Assembly: GCF_900156255.1 (NCBI RefSeq)
Contig: NZ_FTMK01000002.1
Location: forward strand, 1 to 64,000
DNA: 64,000 bases
Source: Paracoccus thiocyanatus
GTDB lineage: Bacteria; Pseudomonadota; Alphaproteobacteria; Rhodobacterales; Rhodobacteraceae
Direction of reading: 5' to 3'
Below the pieces are notes generated by a model, which did not search any database, had not been told where the DNA came from, and saw only the letters and a list, made by a program, of their open reading frames with translations. The translations under genes were made by a program, and so were the position numbers. Of the stretch, positions 48,251 to 59,203 are shown in pieces (position 1 is the first letter of the stretch; each line of letters opens with the position of its first letter).

Positions 48251-49708
48251 ATGTCGAATCCCGACATCGACCCGCCACGTCTTTATGCCGCCAGAGAACC
48301 CATTTTCCCCCGCAAGGTCAGCGGATGGTTCCGCAACCTGAAATGGATCATCATGGCGCTGGCGCTGGGGGTCTATTACATCACCCCCTGGATTCGCTGG
48401 GACCGCGGGCCAAGCCTGCCCGATCAGGCGGTGCTGATCGACCTTGCCAACCGCCGCTTCTATTTCTTCTGGATCGAGATCTGGCCGCATGAATTCTATT
48501 TCGTCGCCGGCCTTCTGGTCATGGCGGGCCTGGGCCTGTTCCTGTTCACATCGGCCCTGGGCCGGGTCTGGTGCGGCTATGCCTGTCCGCAGACCGTCTG
48601 GACCGACCTGTTCCTGCTGACCGAAAGCTGGGTCGAGGGCGACCGCAACGCCCGCCTGCGGCTGTGGAACGCGCCGTGGAACCTGCGCAAGCTGCGGCTG
48701 CGGATGACCAAATGGACGCTCTGGCTTGGGATTTCCCTTGCGACCGGCGGCGCCTGGATCTTCTATTTCACCGATGCGCCGACCCTTCTGGGCAACCTGC
48801 TGGCCGGACAGGCCCATCCCGTCGCCTATATCACCATGGGCATCCTGACCGCCACGACCTTCGTTTTCGGCGGCTTCGCGCGCGAACAGATCTGCGTCTA
48901 TGCCTGTCCCTGGCCGCGCATCCAGGCCGCGATGATGGACGAGGACACGCTGACAGTCGCCTATCGCGACTGGCGGGGCGAGCCGCGCGGCAAGCTGCAC
49001 AAGGGCGAAGCGACCCGCTCCGACGGCGGAGCCAAGGGCGATTGCATCGATTGCATGGCCTGCGTGAACGTCTGCCCGATGGGCATCGACATCCGCGACG
49101 GCCAGCAGTTGGAATGCATCACCTGCGCGCTGTGCATCGACGCCTGCGACGAGGTGATGGACAAGATCGGCAAGCCGCGTGGCCTGATCGACTACATGGC
49201 ATTGCGCGACGAGGCGGCCGAACGTGCCGGCGATGCCCCGAAATCGCTTTTCAAGCATGTCCTGCGACCGCGCACGATCCTTTACTTCACGCTTTGGTCG
49301 GGGATCGGTGTGGCGCTGGTGGTGGCGCTGTTCCTGCGCTCGCCCTTTGACCTGAACGTGACGCCGGTCAGGAATCCGCTTTACGTCACCATGGCCGATG
49401 GCGCGATCCGCAACACCTATGCCCTGCGCCTGCGCAACAAGCAGGGAAGCGAGCGTGACTTCACCGTCTCGGTTGCCGGACCCGACGGCACCGTGCCGCA
49501 AGGTGTCGCCGTGACGCTGGAAGGGCTGCCCGATGCCAAGGTCAGCGTGCCCGCCGACAGCACGCATACGCAGCGCGTCTACATCACCGCGGAAAACGAT
49601 TCGGCGCTGGCCAGGGCCGGGCAGACAGAGTTGACGCTTTGGGTCGGGGATGCCACCGATGGCCGCAAGACCCATATCGGCACCGTCTTTCACGGAAGGA
49701 GCGAATGA
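48251..49708 (+). CDS. ccoG: Cytochrome c oxidase accessory protein CcoG (RdxA/FixG), ferredoxin-like
   Basis: 485 residues. About five membrane helices, the NapH/FixG-like motif VWCGYACPQTVWTDLF and a second CVYACPWPRIQ, then two [4Fe-4S] ferredoxin motifs CIDCMACVNVCP and CITCALCIDACD, and a C-terminal Ig-like domain. CcoG has been proposed to reduce Cu(II) to Cu(I) for assembly of the CuB centre. ATG 48251 follows CAGGAG. First gene of ccoGHIS. Confidence 0.96.
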   Translation: MSNPDIDPPRLYAAREPIFPRKVSGWFRNLKWIIMALALGVYYITPWIRWDRGPSLPDQAVLIDLANRRFYFFWIEIWPHEFYFVAGLLVMAGLGLFLFTSALGRVWCGYACPQTVWTDLFLLTESWVEGDRNARLRLWNAPWNLRKLRLRMTKWTLWLGISLATGGAWIFYFTDAPTLLGNLLAGQAHPVAYITMGILTATTFVFGGFAREQICVYACPWPRIQAAMMDEDTLTVAYRDWRGEPRGKLHKGEATRSDGGAKGDCIDCMACVNVCPMGIDIRDGQQLECITCALCIDACDEVMDKIGKPRGLIDYMALRDEAAERAGDAPKSLFKHVLRPRTILYFTLWSGIGVALVVALFLRSPFDLNVTPVRNPLYVTMADGAIRNTYALRLRNKQGSERDFTVSVAGPDGTVPQGVAVTLEGLPDAKVSVPADSTHTQRVYITAENDSALARAGQTELTLWVGDATDGRKTHIGTVFHGRSE

Positions 49709-50172
49709 TGCCTCGCGAACTGACCGGCCGCCATGTGCTGATCATCACCCTGGGCGCCTTTGGCACCATCATCGCCGTCAACCTGTTCATGGCGTTCAAG
49801 GCCGTCGGCACCTTTCCGGGGCTGGAGGTCAAGAACAGCTATGTCGCCTCGCAAAGCTTCGACCGCGACCGCGATGCGCAGATGGCGCTGAACTGGACCG
49901 TGACGCCGGAATATGACGGGCGCGAACTGGCGCTGGCGATCCGCGACGCCCAGGGCCTTCCGGCCCCGGTCCAGGCGCTGGAGGTGACGATCGGCCGTCC
50001 CACCCATGTGCGCGACGACCAACGGCCCGAATTTTCCTATACCGGCGGGCTGTTCCACGCGCCGCTGGATCTCGAACCGGGGTTGTGGAACATTCATCTG
50101 ACCGCGACGGCGCCGGATGGCACCGTCTTCCGCCAGCGCATCGACCATTACCTAGGCAATCGGGTGGATTGA
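49708..50172 (+). CDS. ccoH: cbb3 oxidase assembly protein CcoH (FixH)
   Basis: 154 residues. One membrane helix near the N terminus (VLIITLGAFGTIIAVNLFMAF) and a periplasmic FixH domain with GLWNIHLTATAPDGTVF. CcoH interacts with CcoN during assembly. ATG 49708 overlaps the ccoG stop; ATG 49705 immediately before it is equally possible, both after GGAAGGA. Confidence 0.94.
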   Translation: MPRELTGRHVLIITLGAFGTIIAVNLFMAFKAVGTFPGLEVKNSYVASQSFDRDRDAQMALNWTVTPEYDGRELALAIRDAQGLPAPVQALEVTIGRPTHVRDDQRPEFSYTGGLFHAPLDLEPGLWNIHLTATAPDGTVFRQRIDHYLGNRVD

Positions 50173-50173
50173 G

Positions 50174-52384
50174 ATGACGGACGCCACGCTGCACGACCAC
50201 GACGCCCGGCTGTCGGCCTGTCCGGCCTGCGACGCCGCGCCGCTGGCGCAGCGTATCGCCGGCGCCCAGGGCGGACAGGGCGATGTCGTCCTGTCGCTGC
50301 CGACCATCCATTGCGCGGTCTGCATCACCGATGTCGAGCGGGAGCTGAACCGCCATCCCGGCGTTCGCGAGGCGCGGGTCAACCTGACGCTGCGCCGCGT
50401 GACCGTGGATGCGCCGGGCATGAGCGCCGAAGAACTGATCCCGCTGGTCGAAAGCATCGGCTACGAAGCGCATGAGCTTGACCCCGCCGCGCTTTCCGCC
50501 AGCGCCGCCGACCGGCAGGGCCGCGACATCCTGATGCGCATCGGCGTCGCGGGCTTCGCGATGATGAACATCATGATCCTGTCTGTCGCGGTCTGGTCGG
50601 GGGCCGAAGACGCGACGCGCGACATGTTCCACTGGATTTCCGGCGCCATCGCCCTGCCGACCGTGGCCTTTGCCGGCCAGCCCTTCTTTGCCAGCGCCTG
50701 GCGGGCGCTTAGGCATGGGCGGCTGGGCATGGACGTGCCGATCTCGCTGGCGCTGATCCTGGCCAGCGCGATTTCGGTCTACGAGACGGTGCAATCGGGC
50801 CACCACGCCTATTTCGACGCGGCGGTGATGCTGTGCTTTTTCCTGCTGATCGGGCGTTACCTGGACTATCGCACCCGCGCCGTCGCCCGTTCCGCAGCCG
50901 AGGAGCTGACCGCGCTGGAGGTGCCGCGCGCCTTTCGCGTCACGGCCCAGGGCGACGAGCCGGTGCCGGTGGCCGAACTGGCGCCGGGCGACCTGATCCG
51001 CATCCGCCCCGGCGCCCGCGTCCCCGCCGATGGCGAGATCACCGAAGGGCGCAGCGAGATCGACCGCTCGCTTCTGACCGGGGAAAGCATCCCGGTCGCC
51101 GCCGCGCCGGGCCTGTCCCTGTCGGCCGGTGAGGTGAACCTGACCGGCCCGCTGGTCATGCGGGTGACGGCGGCCGGGCGCGACAGTTCGCTGGCGCGGC
51201 TGACGGCGCTGGTCGCGGCGGCGGAATCGGCGCGCGGCCATTATACCGGGCTGGCGGACAGGGCCTCGCGGCTGTATTCGCCGCTGGTGCATCTCTTGGC
51301 CTTTTGCAGCTTTCTGGGCTGGTATTTCGCCACGCGCGACCTGCGGCTGGCGCTGAACGTGGCGGCGGCGGTGCTGATCATCACCTGCCCCTGCGCGCTT
51401 GGCCTGGCCGTGCCGGCGGTGGTTACGGCGGCATCCGGGCGGCTGTTCCGGCGCGGCATGCTGATCAAGGACGGCTCGGCGCTGGAACGCCTGGCCGAGG
51501 TGGATGCGGTGGTTTTCGACAAGACCGGCACCCTGACCATGGGCGTGCCGCAACTGGTCTCGCTGGACCCGATCCCCGCTGCGGCGCGGCCCGTGGCCCT
51601 GGCTCTGGCCCAGGGGTCAAGCCATCCGCTGTCGCAGGCGCTGACGCAGGCGCTGCGCGACGCGGGAACCGAAGCCGCGGCGCTTGCCGATCTGCGCGAG
51701 GTGCCCGGCCACGGCATTTCGGGAACCTGGCAGGGGCGCGAGGTGCGGCTGGGCCGTGCCGACTGGCTGGGCGCCGATCATGGCGATGCGCGGCTTTCGG
51801 CAAGCTGGCTGTCTTTGGGCCAGGAAGCGGGGCAGGGCGCGCCGATCCGGCTGGAATTCTCGGACCGGCTGCGGCCGGGCGCCGAGGCTTGCGTGGCGCA
51901 GATCCTCGGCTCGGGCCGGCGGGTGATGCTGCTTTCGGGCGACGCCGCGCCGGTGGTCCAGGATCTGGCGCAGCGGCTGGGTATCGCGGAATGGCGCGCC
52001 GGCGTCACCCCGGTCGAAAAGGCTGATACCCTGCGCGAGATGCGCCGGCAGGGGCTGCATCCGCTGATGGTCGGCGACGGGCTCAACGACACCGCCGCCC
52101 TGACCGAGGCGCATGTCTCGATCTCGCCCGCCTCGGCGCTGGACGCGGCGCGCACCGCCTCGGACATGGTGCTGATGGGCAGCGACCTGGCCCCGGTGGC
52201 CGAGGCGCTGGTGCTGGCGCGCCAGGCGCGCGCCCGGATCAAGGAAAACTTTTCCATTTCGCTGATCTACAATATCGTGGCGGTGCCCATCGCCATTGCC
52301 GGCTTTGCGACGCCGCTGATGGCGGCGCTGGCCATGTCGCTGAGTTCCATCAGCGTGACGCTGAACGCGCTGCGGCTGCGGTAA
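50174..52384 (+). CDS. ccoI: Copper-exporting P1B-type ATPase CcoI (FixI)
   Basis: 736 residues. An N-terminal CPAC pair, a heavy-metal-associated domain with IHCAVC, then the P-type core: TGES actuator motif, intramembrane CPC in IITCPCALGLAVPAV, phosphorylation site VFDKTGTLTMG, and VGDGLNDTAAL. It moves Cu(I) across the inner membrane for the oxidase CuB site and is not a bulk detoxification pump. It starts one base after the ccoH stop. Confidence 0.95.
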   Translation: MTDATLHDHDARLSACPACDAAPLAQRIAGAQGGQGDVVLSLPTIHCAVCITDVERELNRHPGVREARVNLTLRRVTVDAPGMSAEELIPLVESIGYEAHELDPAALSASAADRQGRDILMRIGVAGFAMMNIMILSVAVWSGAEDATRDMFHWISGAIALPTVAFAGQPFFASAWRALRHGRLGMDVPISLALILASAISVYETVQSGHHAYFDAAVMLCFFLLIGRYLDYRTRAVARSAAEELTALEVPRAFRVTAQGDEPVPVAELAPGDLIRIRPGARVPADGEITEGRSEIDRSLLTGESIPVAAAPGLSLSAGEVNLTGPLVMRVTAAGRDSSLARLTALVAAAESARGHYTGLADRASRLYSPLVHLLAFCSFLGWYFATRDLRLALNVAAAVLIITCPCALGLAVPAVVTAASGRLFRRGMLIKDGSALERLAEVDAVVFDKTGTLTMGVPQLVSLDPIPAAARPVALALAQGSSHPLSQALTQALRDAGTEAAALADLREVPGHGISGTWQGREVRLGRADWLGADHGDARLSASWLSLGQEAGQGAPIRLEFSDRLRPGAEACVAQILGSGRRVMLLSGDAAPVVQDLAQRLGIAEWRAGVTPVEKADTLREMRRQGLHPLMVGDGLNDTAALTEAHVSISPASALDAARTASDMVLMGSDLAPVAEALVLARQARARIKENFSISLIYNIVAVPIAIAGFATPLMAALAMSLSSISVTLNALRLR

Positions 52385-52393
52385 GGAGGAAGC

Positions 52394-52552
52394 ATGGAAA
52401 TCCTGGGCCTTCTGATTCCGGTTTCGCTGGGCCTTGGCGGGCTTGGCCTTGTGGCCTTCATCTGGTCGCTGCGCGGCCGGCAATACGAGGATCCCAAGGG
52501 GGACGCCGCGCGGATCCTCAGTTCGGAATGGGACGATCGCCCCAAGCCGTGA
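52394..52552 (+). CDS. ccoS: cbb3 oxidase maturation protein CcoS
   Basis: A small gene of 52 residues. MEILGLLIPVSLGLGGLGLV and the following AFIWSLRGRQYEDPKGDAAR give one membrane helix and the CcoS-type RGRQYEDPKGDAARIL motif. GTAAGGAGG stands before ATG 52394, ten bases after the ccoI stop. CcoS is needed for cofactor insertion in cbb3 oxidase. It is short enough to be missed by length cut-offs. Confidence 0.95.
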   Translation: MEILGLLIPVSLGLGGLGLVAFIWSLRGRQYEDPKGDAARILSSEWDDRPKP

Positions 52553-52635
52553 CACGCGCGCCGGTCACGCCCTTGTTGGCTTGCATTATCAACAGCGAAA
52601 GGCCAATCAGGCGCCACCCAACAGACAGGTGAGCG

Positions 52636-53937
52636 ATGGCCAGCCCCGCCCCGTTTTCGCGTTACGAATTCATGATCGCCTGGCGCTATCTGCGCGCGCG
52701 CCGGGCCGAAGGCGGGGTCAGCGTGATGACCTGGATCAGCCTGATCGGCATCACCCTGGGGGTGATGGCGCTGATCGCCACCCTGGCGGTTCGGGCCGGT
52801 TTTCGTGCCGAATTCGTCGACACCATCCTGGGCGCCAATGCCCATAGCACCGTCTATTACGCCCCCACCCAGATCTATAACGAACTGACCGAGGAAACCT
52901 ATGTCACCCCCGGCCGGATCGAGGATTACGATGCGCTCGCCGCCCGGATCGCGCAGATCCCCGGCGTGACCCGCGCCGTTCCGGCGGTGCGCGCGCAAGT
53001 CATGGCGCGGCAAGGCGATGCCGCCGGCCTGGGCGATGTCCATGGCATCGCGCTTGACGCGCTCCGAGGGATGGCGGGTATTGCCGATCCGCAAAGCGCG
53101 CAGGGGAACCTGGACGATTTCGACCAGGGCATCGCCATCGGCATCGGCATGGCGCGCGATCTGGGGCTGGGCGTCGGCGACCGGCTGCAACTGGTCGCGC
53201 CCGATGGCGCCAAGACCCCGTTCGGCACCACGCCCAGGGTCGAATCCTTCGAGGTGGTCTATATCTTCTCGGCCGGGCGCTATGACGTCGATCAGACCCG
53301 CATCTACATGCCGCTGGTCGCCGCGCAAAGCTTCTTCAACCGCGAGGGCCAAGCCGATGAGATCGGCGTCTTCGTCGCCGACCCCGAGCGGATCGACGAC
53401 TGGACGGCGCCGCTTTTGCAGGAGGCGGGCGAACGCGGGCAGATCTGGACCTGGCGCGACGCCTCGGGTTCCTTCCTGGCCGCGCTCGACATGGAAGATG
53501 ACGTGATGTTCCTCATCCTGTCGATCCTGGTGCTGATCGCGTCGATGAACATCACCTCGGGGTTGATCATGCTGGTCAAGAACAAGGGCCGCGACATCGG
53601 CATCCTGCGCACCATGGGCCTGACCGAGGGCTCGGTCCTGCGGGTGTTCTTCCTTTGCGGCGCCTTTACCGGGGTGATCGGCACCATCGCCGGGGTGGTG
53701 CTGGGGGTGGCATTGTCGCTGAACGTCGATCACATCATGGCGGCGCTGAACGCGCTCAGCGGCGGCAATGCCTGGCAGCCCGAGGTGCGCGGCATCTATC
53801 ACCTGACCGCGGACCTGCGCGCCTGGGACATCTTCCGCGCCGCGGCCCTGTCGCTGGTGCTGTCATTCATCGTCACCATCTTTCCCGCGCGCCGCGCCGC
53901 GCGCATGAACCCGGTCGAGGCGCTGCGCTATGAATGA
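52636..53937 (+). CDS. lolC: Lipoprotein-releasing ABC transporter, permease subunit LolC/LolE
   Basis: 433 residues. [20 protein letters not shown] begins the protein, a first membrane helix lies near residues 25-50, a large periplasmic domain follows, and three helices lie at the C-terminal end ([41 protein letters not shown]). It extracts mature lipoproteins from the inner membrane. Only one permease gene is present, as in many alphaproteobacteria where one LolC/E type does both jobs. It overlaps lolD by 8 bp. Confidence 0.94.
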   Translation: MASPAPFSRYEFMIAWRYLRARRAEGGVSVMTWISLIGITLGVMALIATLAVRAGFRAEFVDTILGANAHSTVYYAPTQIYNELTEETYVTPGRIEDYDALAARIAQIPGVTRAVPAVRAQVMARQGDAAGLGDVHGIALDALRGMAGIADPQSAQGNLDDFDQGIAIGIGMARDLGLGVGDRLQLVAPDGAKTPFGTTPRVESFEVVYIFSAGRYDVDQTRIYMPLVAAQSFFNREGQADEIGVFVADPERIDDWTAPLLQEAGERGQIWTWRDASGSFLAALDMEDDVMFLILSILVLIASMNITSGLIMLVKNKGRDIGILRTMGLTEGSVLRVFFLCGAFTGVIGTIAGVVLGVALSLNVDHIMAALNALSGGNAWQPEVRGIYHLTADLRAWDIFRAAALSLVLSFIVTIFPARRAARMNPVEALRYE

Positions 53938-54592
53938 CATCCTGGTGCTTGAAGATATCTGCAAGACCTATGGCCTGGGCGGCCCCGCGCCGATCCCGGT
54001 GCTGTCGCACCTGTCGCTGACGATCGCGCCGGGCGAGGTCGTGGCGCTGGTCGCGCCGTCGGGGGCGGGAAAATCCACGCTGCTGCACATCGCCGGCCTG
54101 CTGGACACCGCCGATTCCGGCCGGGTGCGGCTAAGGGGCCGCGACATGGCCGAAGAAAGCGACCGGGCCCGGACCGAGGCGCGGCGCAGGGAATTGGGCT
54201 TCGTCTATCAATTCCACCACCTGCTGCCGGAATTTTCGGCCGCCGAGAACATCATGTTGCCGCAACTGGCCAATGGCGTGGCGCAGGGTCCGGCGCGGGC
54301 GCGGGCCCTGGAACTGTTGGGCCAGGTCGGGCTGACGCATCGCGCCGATCACCGGCCGGCGCAACTGTCGGGGGGCGAACAGCAGCGCGTGGCCTTTTGC
54401 CGGGCGCTGGCGAACCGGCCGGCGCTGCTGCTGGCGGACGAGCCGACGGGGAACCTGGACCCCGCGACCTCGGACAAGGTCTTCGACATGCTGATGGCGC
54501 TGGTGCGCGAAACCGGGCTTGCCGCGCTGATCGCCACCCACAACCTGGATCTGGCGGCACGGATGGACCGGGTGATCCGGCTGGACGCATGA
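53930..54592 (+). CDS. lolD: Lipoprotein-releasing ABC transporter, ATP-binding subunit LolD
   Basis: 220 residues. Walker [11 protein letters not shown]-loop [14 protein letters not shown] (the LolD-type [10 protein letters not shown] wording), signature [15 protein letters not shown], Walker [16 protein letters not shown] and the H-loop THNLDLA. It energises LolC/E. Its stop overlaps the ATG of the next gene by four bases. Confidence 0.96.
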   Translation: MNDILVLEDICKTYGLGGPAPIPVLSHLSLTIAPGEVVALVAPSGAGKSTLLHIAGLLDTADSGRVRLRGRDMAEESDRARTEARRRELGFVYQFHHLLPEFSAAENIMLPQLANGVAQGPARARALELLGQVGLTHRADHRPAQLSGGEQQRVAFCRALANRPALLLADEPTGNLDPATSDKVFDMLMALVRETGLAALIATHNLDLAARMDRVIRLDA

Positions 54593-55098
54593 GCCGCGCC
54601 TGGGCCTGGGCCGCGATCTGCGGCTGTGCGCTGACGGCCCCGCCCGCCGCCGCCGACCCGTTCGAGAAATTCGGCACGGCGATGAAATACGGCCTGCCGC
54701 TGGGGGCTGCCGCCTGCGCCGCAGACCAGGGCAGGCTGGAAGATTTCGCGGTGCGCGGCGTTCTTCAGGCGGCATTGGTCTGGGGAATGAAGGAACTGTT
54801 CGACGGCCGGCCCGTCGCGCGCCGCCCCTCGGGCGGGGGCAAAGGCTTTCCATCGGGCCATACCGCGGCGGCCTTTTTCGGCGCCGCCGACCTGGCGGGC
54901 AAATGCTTCGACGACCAGCCCGAAGCCGGCGCCATGGCCTATGGCGCGGCCGGGCTGACCGGCTGGAGCCGCGTTCACGCCGGCGAACACACGCCGCAGC
55001 AGGTCTGGACCGGCGCATTGGTCGGGTTCACCTTTGGCGCCGCCAGCTTCGGCATCGGCAGCAAGGGTGCAAGCTTTTCGCTTGGCATGCGGTTCTGA
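54589..55098 (+). CDS. PAP2-like phosphatase family protein with a signal peptide
   Basis: 169 residues. An N-terminal signal peptide likely ends after ALTAPPAAA (about residue 22). PAP2 motifs are partly kept: [13 protein letters not shown] (motif 1 with one residue less than usual), [13 protein letters not shown] (motif 2) and [17 protein letters not shown] (motif 3). In motif 3 the aspartate that normally supports the catalytic histidine (SRx5HxxxD) is a glutamine. It may therefore be a weak, changed or inactive phosphatase in the periplasm. It is translationally coupled to lolD. Confidence 0.8.
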   Translation: MSRAWAWAAICGCALTAPPAAADPFEKFGTAMKYGLPLGAAACAADQGRLEDFAVRGVLQAALVWGMKELFDGRPVARRPSGGGKGFPSGHTAAAFFGAADLAGKCFDDQPEAGAMAYGAAGLTGWSRVHAGEHTPQQVWTGALVGFTFGAASFGIGSKGASFSLGMRF

Positions 55099-55159
55099 CC
55101 GGCCACCGTCCGTTTCGGTCGCCCCCCTGGGATACGCGGCGCAACCGGGCGGGCCTGCG

Positions 55160-57130
<1,971 letters not shown>

Positions 57131-57282
57131 GGCACCTGCTCGTCTTGTTCTTCTGGGGCGCGGTTATCTCATGCCGCATGGGCCGGGAGCAAGGGGAAGC
57201 GGCCGGGCGATGGCCGGACGCACGGGACGGGGACCGGGCCAAGCCAATCCTTCCGCCCCAAGGGCCGAAAAGCGCGGGCGGG

Positions 57283-57296
57283 TTGACCAAGATCAA
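57283..57296 (+). promoter_or_regulatory. FNR box upstream of ppk2
   Basis: TTGACCAAGATCAA, the same TTGAC-N4-ATCAA form as the cco boxes. GATGAT at 57319-57324 begins 29.5 bases from its centre, the class II spacing, giving a transcript start near 57331. On the parE side no -10-like sequence lies at the matching distance. Confidence 0.85.
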
Positions 57297-57361
57297 ACGA
57301 CGCCAGCCTGCACCGTGCGATGATCCCCTTGGCCGTCGTGCCGCAGCTTGGACGGGGGAAA

Positions 57362-58396
57362 ATGCAAGGTCATCCGGTTGCAAGTGAAACACTGGCCACG
57401 CCAGCGGCAGAGCACGCCGGGGCGGGGAGGGCAGAACCATCAGCCGCCCCGCCATCCGCCCCGCCCAAGCCCGATATGGACGGGCCGAAACGCTTTCCCA
57501 GCCTTGATCCCGATGCGATCCGCCTGGCCTTCGAAACCGGGCGCTACCCCTATCCGCGCCGGATGGGGCGGGTCGCCTATGAAAGGGAAAAGGCGCTTTT
57601 GCAGGCCGAACTGCTCAAGGTGCAGATCTGGGCGCAAGAGACCGGGCAGAAATTCGTGATCCTGTTCGAAGGGCGCGATGCCGCCGGCAAGGGCGGCACG
57701 ATCAAGCGCTTCATGGAACATCTGAACCCGCGCTTCGCCCGCGTGGTGGCGCTGAGCAAGCCATCCGAGGTCGAGCGGGGCCAATGGTTCTTTCAGCGCT
57801 ATATCCGGCACCTGCCCACCGCCGGCGAAATGGTGTTCTATGACCGCAGTTGGTACAATCGCGCCGGGGTCGAGCGGGTCATGGGCTTCTGCTCGGCGGT
57901 GGAATACCTGGAGTTCATGCGCCAGGCGCCAGAATTCGAACGCATGCTGGTCCGCTCGGGCATCCGGCTTTACAAATACTGGTTCTCGGTCACGCGCGAC
58001 GAACAGCGCGCGCGGTTCACGGCGCGCGAGACCGATCCGCTGAAACGCTGGAAGCTGTCGCCCATCGACCTGGCCAGCCTTGATAAATGGGACGATTATA
58101 CCGAGGCGAAAGAGGCGATGTTCTTTTACACCGACACCGCCGACGCGCCCTGGACCATCGTCAAGTCCAACGACAAGAAACGCGCGCGGCTGAATTGCAT
58201 GCGGCATTTCCTGTCCACGCTGGACTATGCCGACAAGGATCCCGAACTGGCCGTGCCGCCCGACCCGCTGATCGTCGGCCATGCCAGCCATGTGATCCAT
58301 TCGGCCGAGCATATCCTGGGCACGGCCCTGCATTCCGACCGGCAGCGCGAGCCCGCGCCGCAAAGGCCGCTTGCCGGCAGCCCCGCCGTGCCGTAG
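57362..58396 (+). CDS. ppk2: Polyphosphate kinase 2 family protein
   Basis: 344 residues. An Ala/Pro-rich N terminus of about 40 residues precedes the PPK2 core: VILFEGRDAAGKGGTIKRF (Walker A), VFYDRSWYNRAGVERVMGF (Walker B) and the lid region RARFTARETDPLKRWKLS. PPK2 enzymes phosphorylate nucleoside di- or monophosphates with polyphosphate. ATG 57362 is preferred over an in-frame ATG at 57320, because the latter lies inside the predicted -10 element of the FNR-dependent promoter and would be upstream of the transcript start. Confidence 0.93.
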   Translation: MQGHPVASETLATPAAEHAGAGRAEPSAAPPSAPPKPDMDGPKRFPSLDPDAIRLAFETGRYPYPRRMGRVAYEREKALLQAELLKVQIWAQETGQKFVILFEGRDAAGKGGTIKRFMEHLNPRFARVVALSKPSEVERGQWFFQRYIRHLPTAGEMVFYDRSWYNRAGVERVMGFCSAVEYLEFMRQAPEFERMLVRSGIRLYKYWFSVTRDEQRARFTARETDPLKRWKLSPIDLASLDKWDDYTEAKEAMFFYTDTADAPWTIVKSNDKKRARLNCMRHFLSTLDYADKDPELAVPPDPLIVGHASHVIHSAEHILGTALHSDRQREPAPQRPLAGSPAVP

Positions 58397-58508
58397 CCGC
58401 GGCGGATCAGGACGGGGATGCGGCCGGTTGCACCCGGCAGCCGCGCTTGGCCGATCCGTCCGGCGCCGGAACTGGCGGCCGGGCGGTGACAAGGCGCTTG
58501 GGGGCCGG

Positions 58509-59168
58509 TCATTCCGGCTCGGCCAGCCGCTCTTGCCACATCTTGCGAAAGGCCGGCCTGGCCTGGCAATCGTCCAGCCAGGCCATGACGGCGGGAAACT
58601 GCGCCATCAATTCGCCATGGCCCTGTGCATAGCGCAAAACCTCGGCCACGTTCAGATCGGCCACCGTAAAGCGCCCGCCGACCAGGTGGCCGTGGCGGGC
58701 AAGATGATTCTCCAGCACCGCGAGCGGCCGGACCAGCCGCTCGGCTGCATGGGCGATTGCGGCCTGGGCCGCCCCGGACTGCGCCTGTCCCCTTGCATGG
58801 TTGAACAGGATGACCAGCGCGTCCTGTTCGATCGTGGTGGCCGCGTAAAAGCTCCATTGCAGCATTACCGCGTCCTCGATGGCATCGGCGGGACCGAAGG
58901 GCTGGCCGTGTTTGCGCGCCAGATGCAAGGTGCAGGCCAGCGATTCCGACAGCACCAGGTCGCCGTCCTGGATGACGGGAATCGCCCCGGCCGGCGAAAG
59001 CTTCAGGAAATCCGCGGAATGCGTGTTCAGCGGCGCGTCCGGCGCATCGGGATCAGCCAGGCGATAGGCCTGGATCACCGGCACCTGCTTGAACGGCAAG
59101 CCCAGTTCGTGGCACAGCCAGATGATGCGCGAGGCGCGCGAGCGTGTGACGCCGTGGATGGTCAGCAT
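58509..59168 (-). CDS. Glutathione S-transferase family protein
   Basis: 219 residues. The N-terminal thioredoxin-like domain (MLTIHGVTRSRASRIIWLCH, GAIPVIQDGDLVLSESLA) carries the glutathione-binding cis-Pro and the E-S pair. The C-terminal helical domain has GGRFTVADLNVAEVLRY. The R-x-R-x-x-R start without a Tyr/Ser/Cys at the usual place leaves the catalytic residue unclear (S11 is a candidate). AGGAGA precedes ATG 59168. Substrate unknown. Confidence 0.9.
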   Translation of the reverse strand: MLTIHGVTRSRASRIIWLCHELGLPFKQVPVIQAYRLADPDAPDAPLNTHSADFLKLSPAGAIPVIQDGDLVLSESLACTLHLARKHGQPFGPADAIEDAVMLQWSFYAATTIEQDALVILFNHARGQAQSGAAQAAIAHAAERLVRPLAVLENHLARHGHLVGGRFTVADLNVAEVLRYAQGHGELMAQFPAVMAWLDDCQARPAFRKMWQERLAEPE

Positions 59169-59203
59169 GGGCTTTCTCCTGTCATGGGGCAGTCTAGGCC
59201 CGC

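Noticed and set aside
48100..48492. An alternative reading frame over the ccoG promoter and 5' end
   Set aside because: It overlaps the FNR box and the first part of ccoG and shows no family features.
57131..57282. FNR control of parE from the ppk2 box
   Set aside because: No -10-like sequence lies at the matching distance on the minus strand, and parE is a housekeeping gene.
57320..57361. Upstream ATG of ppk2 adding 14 residues
   Set aside because: It lies inside the predicted -10 element of the FNR-dependent promoter and would precede the expected transcript start.
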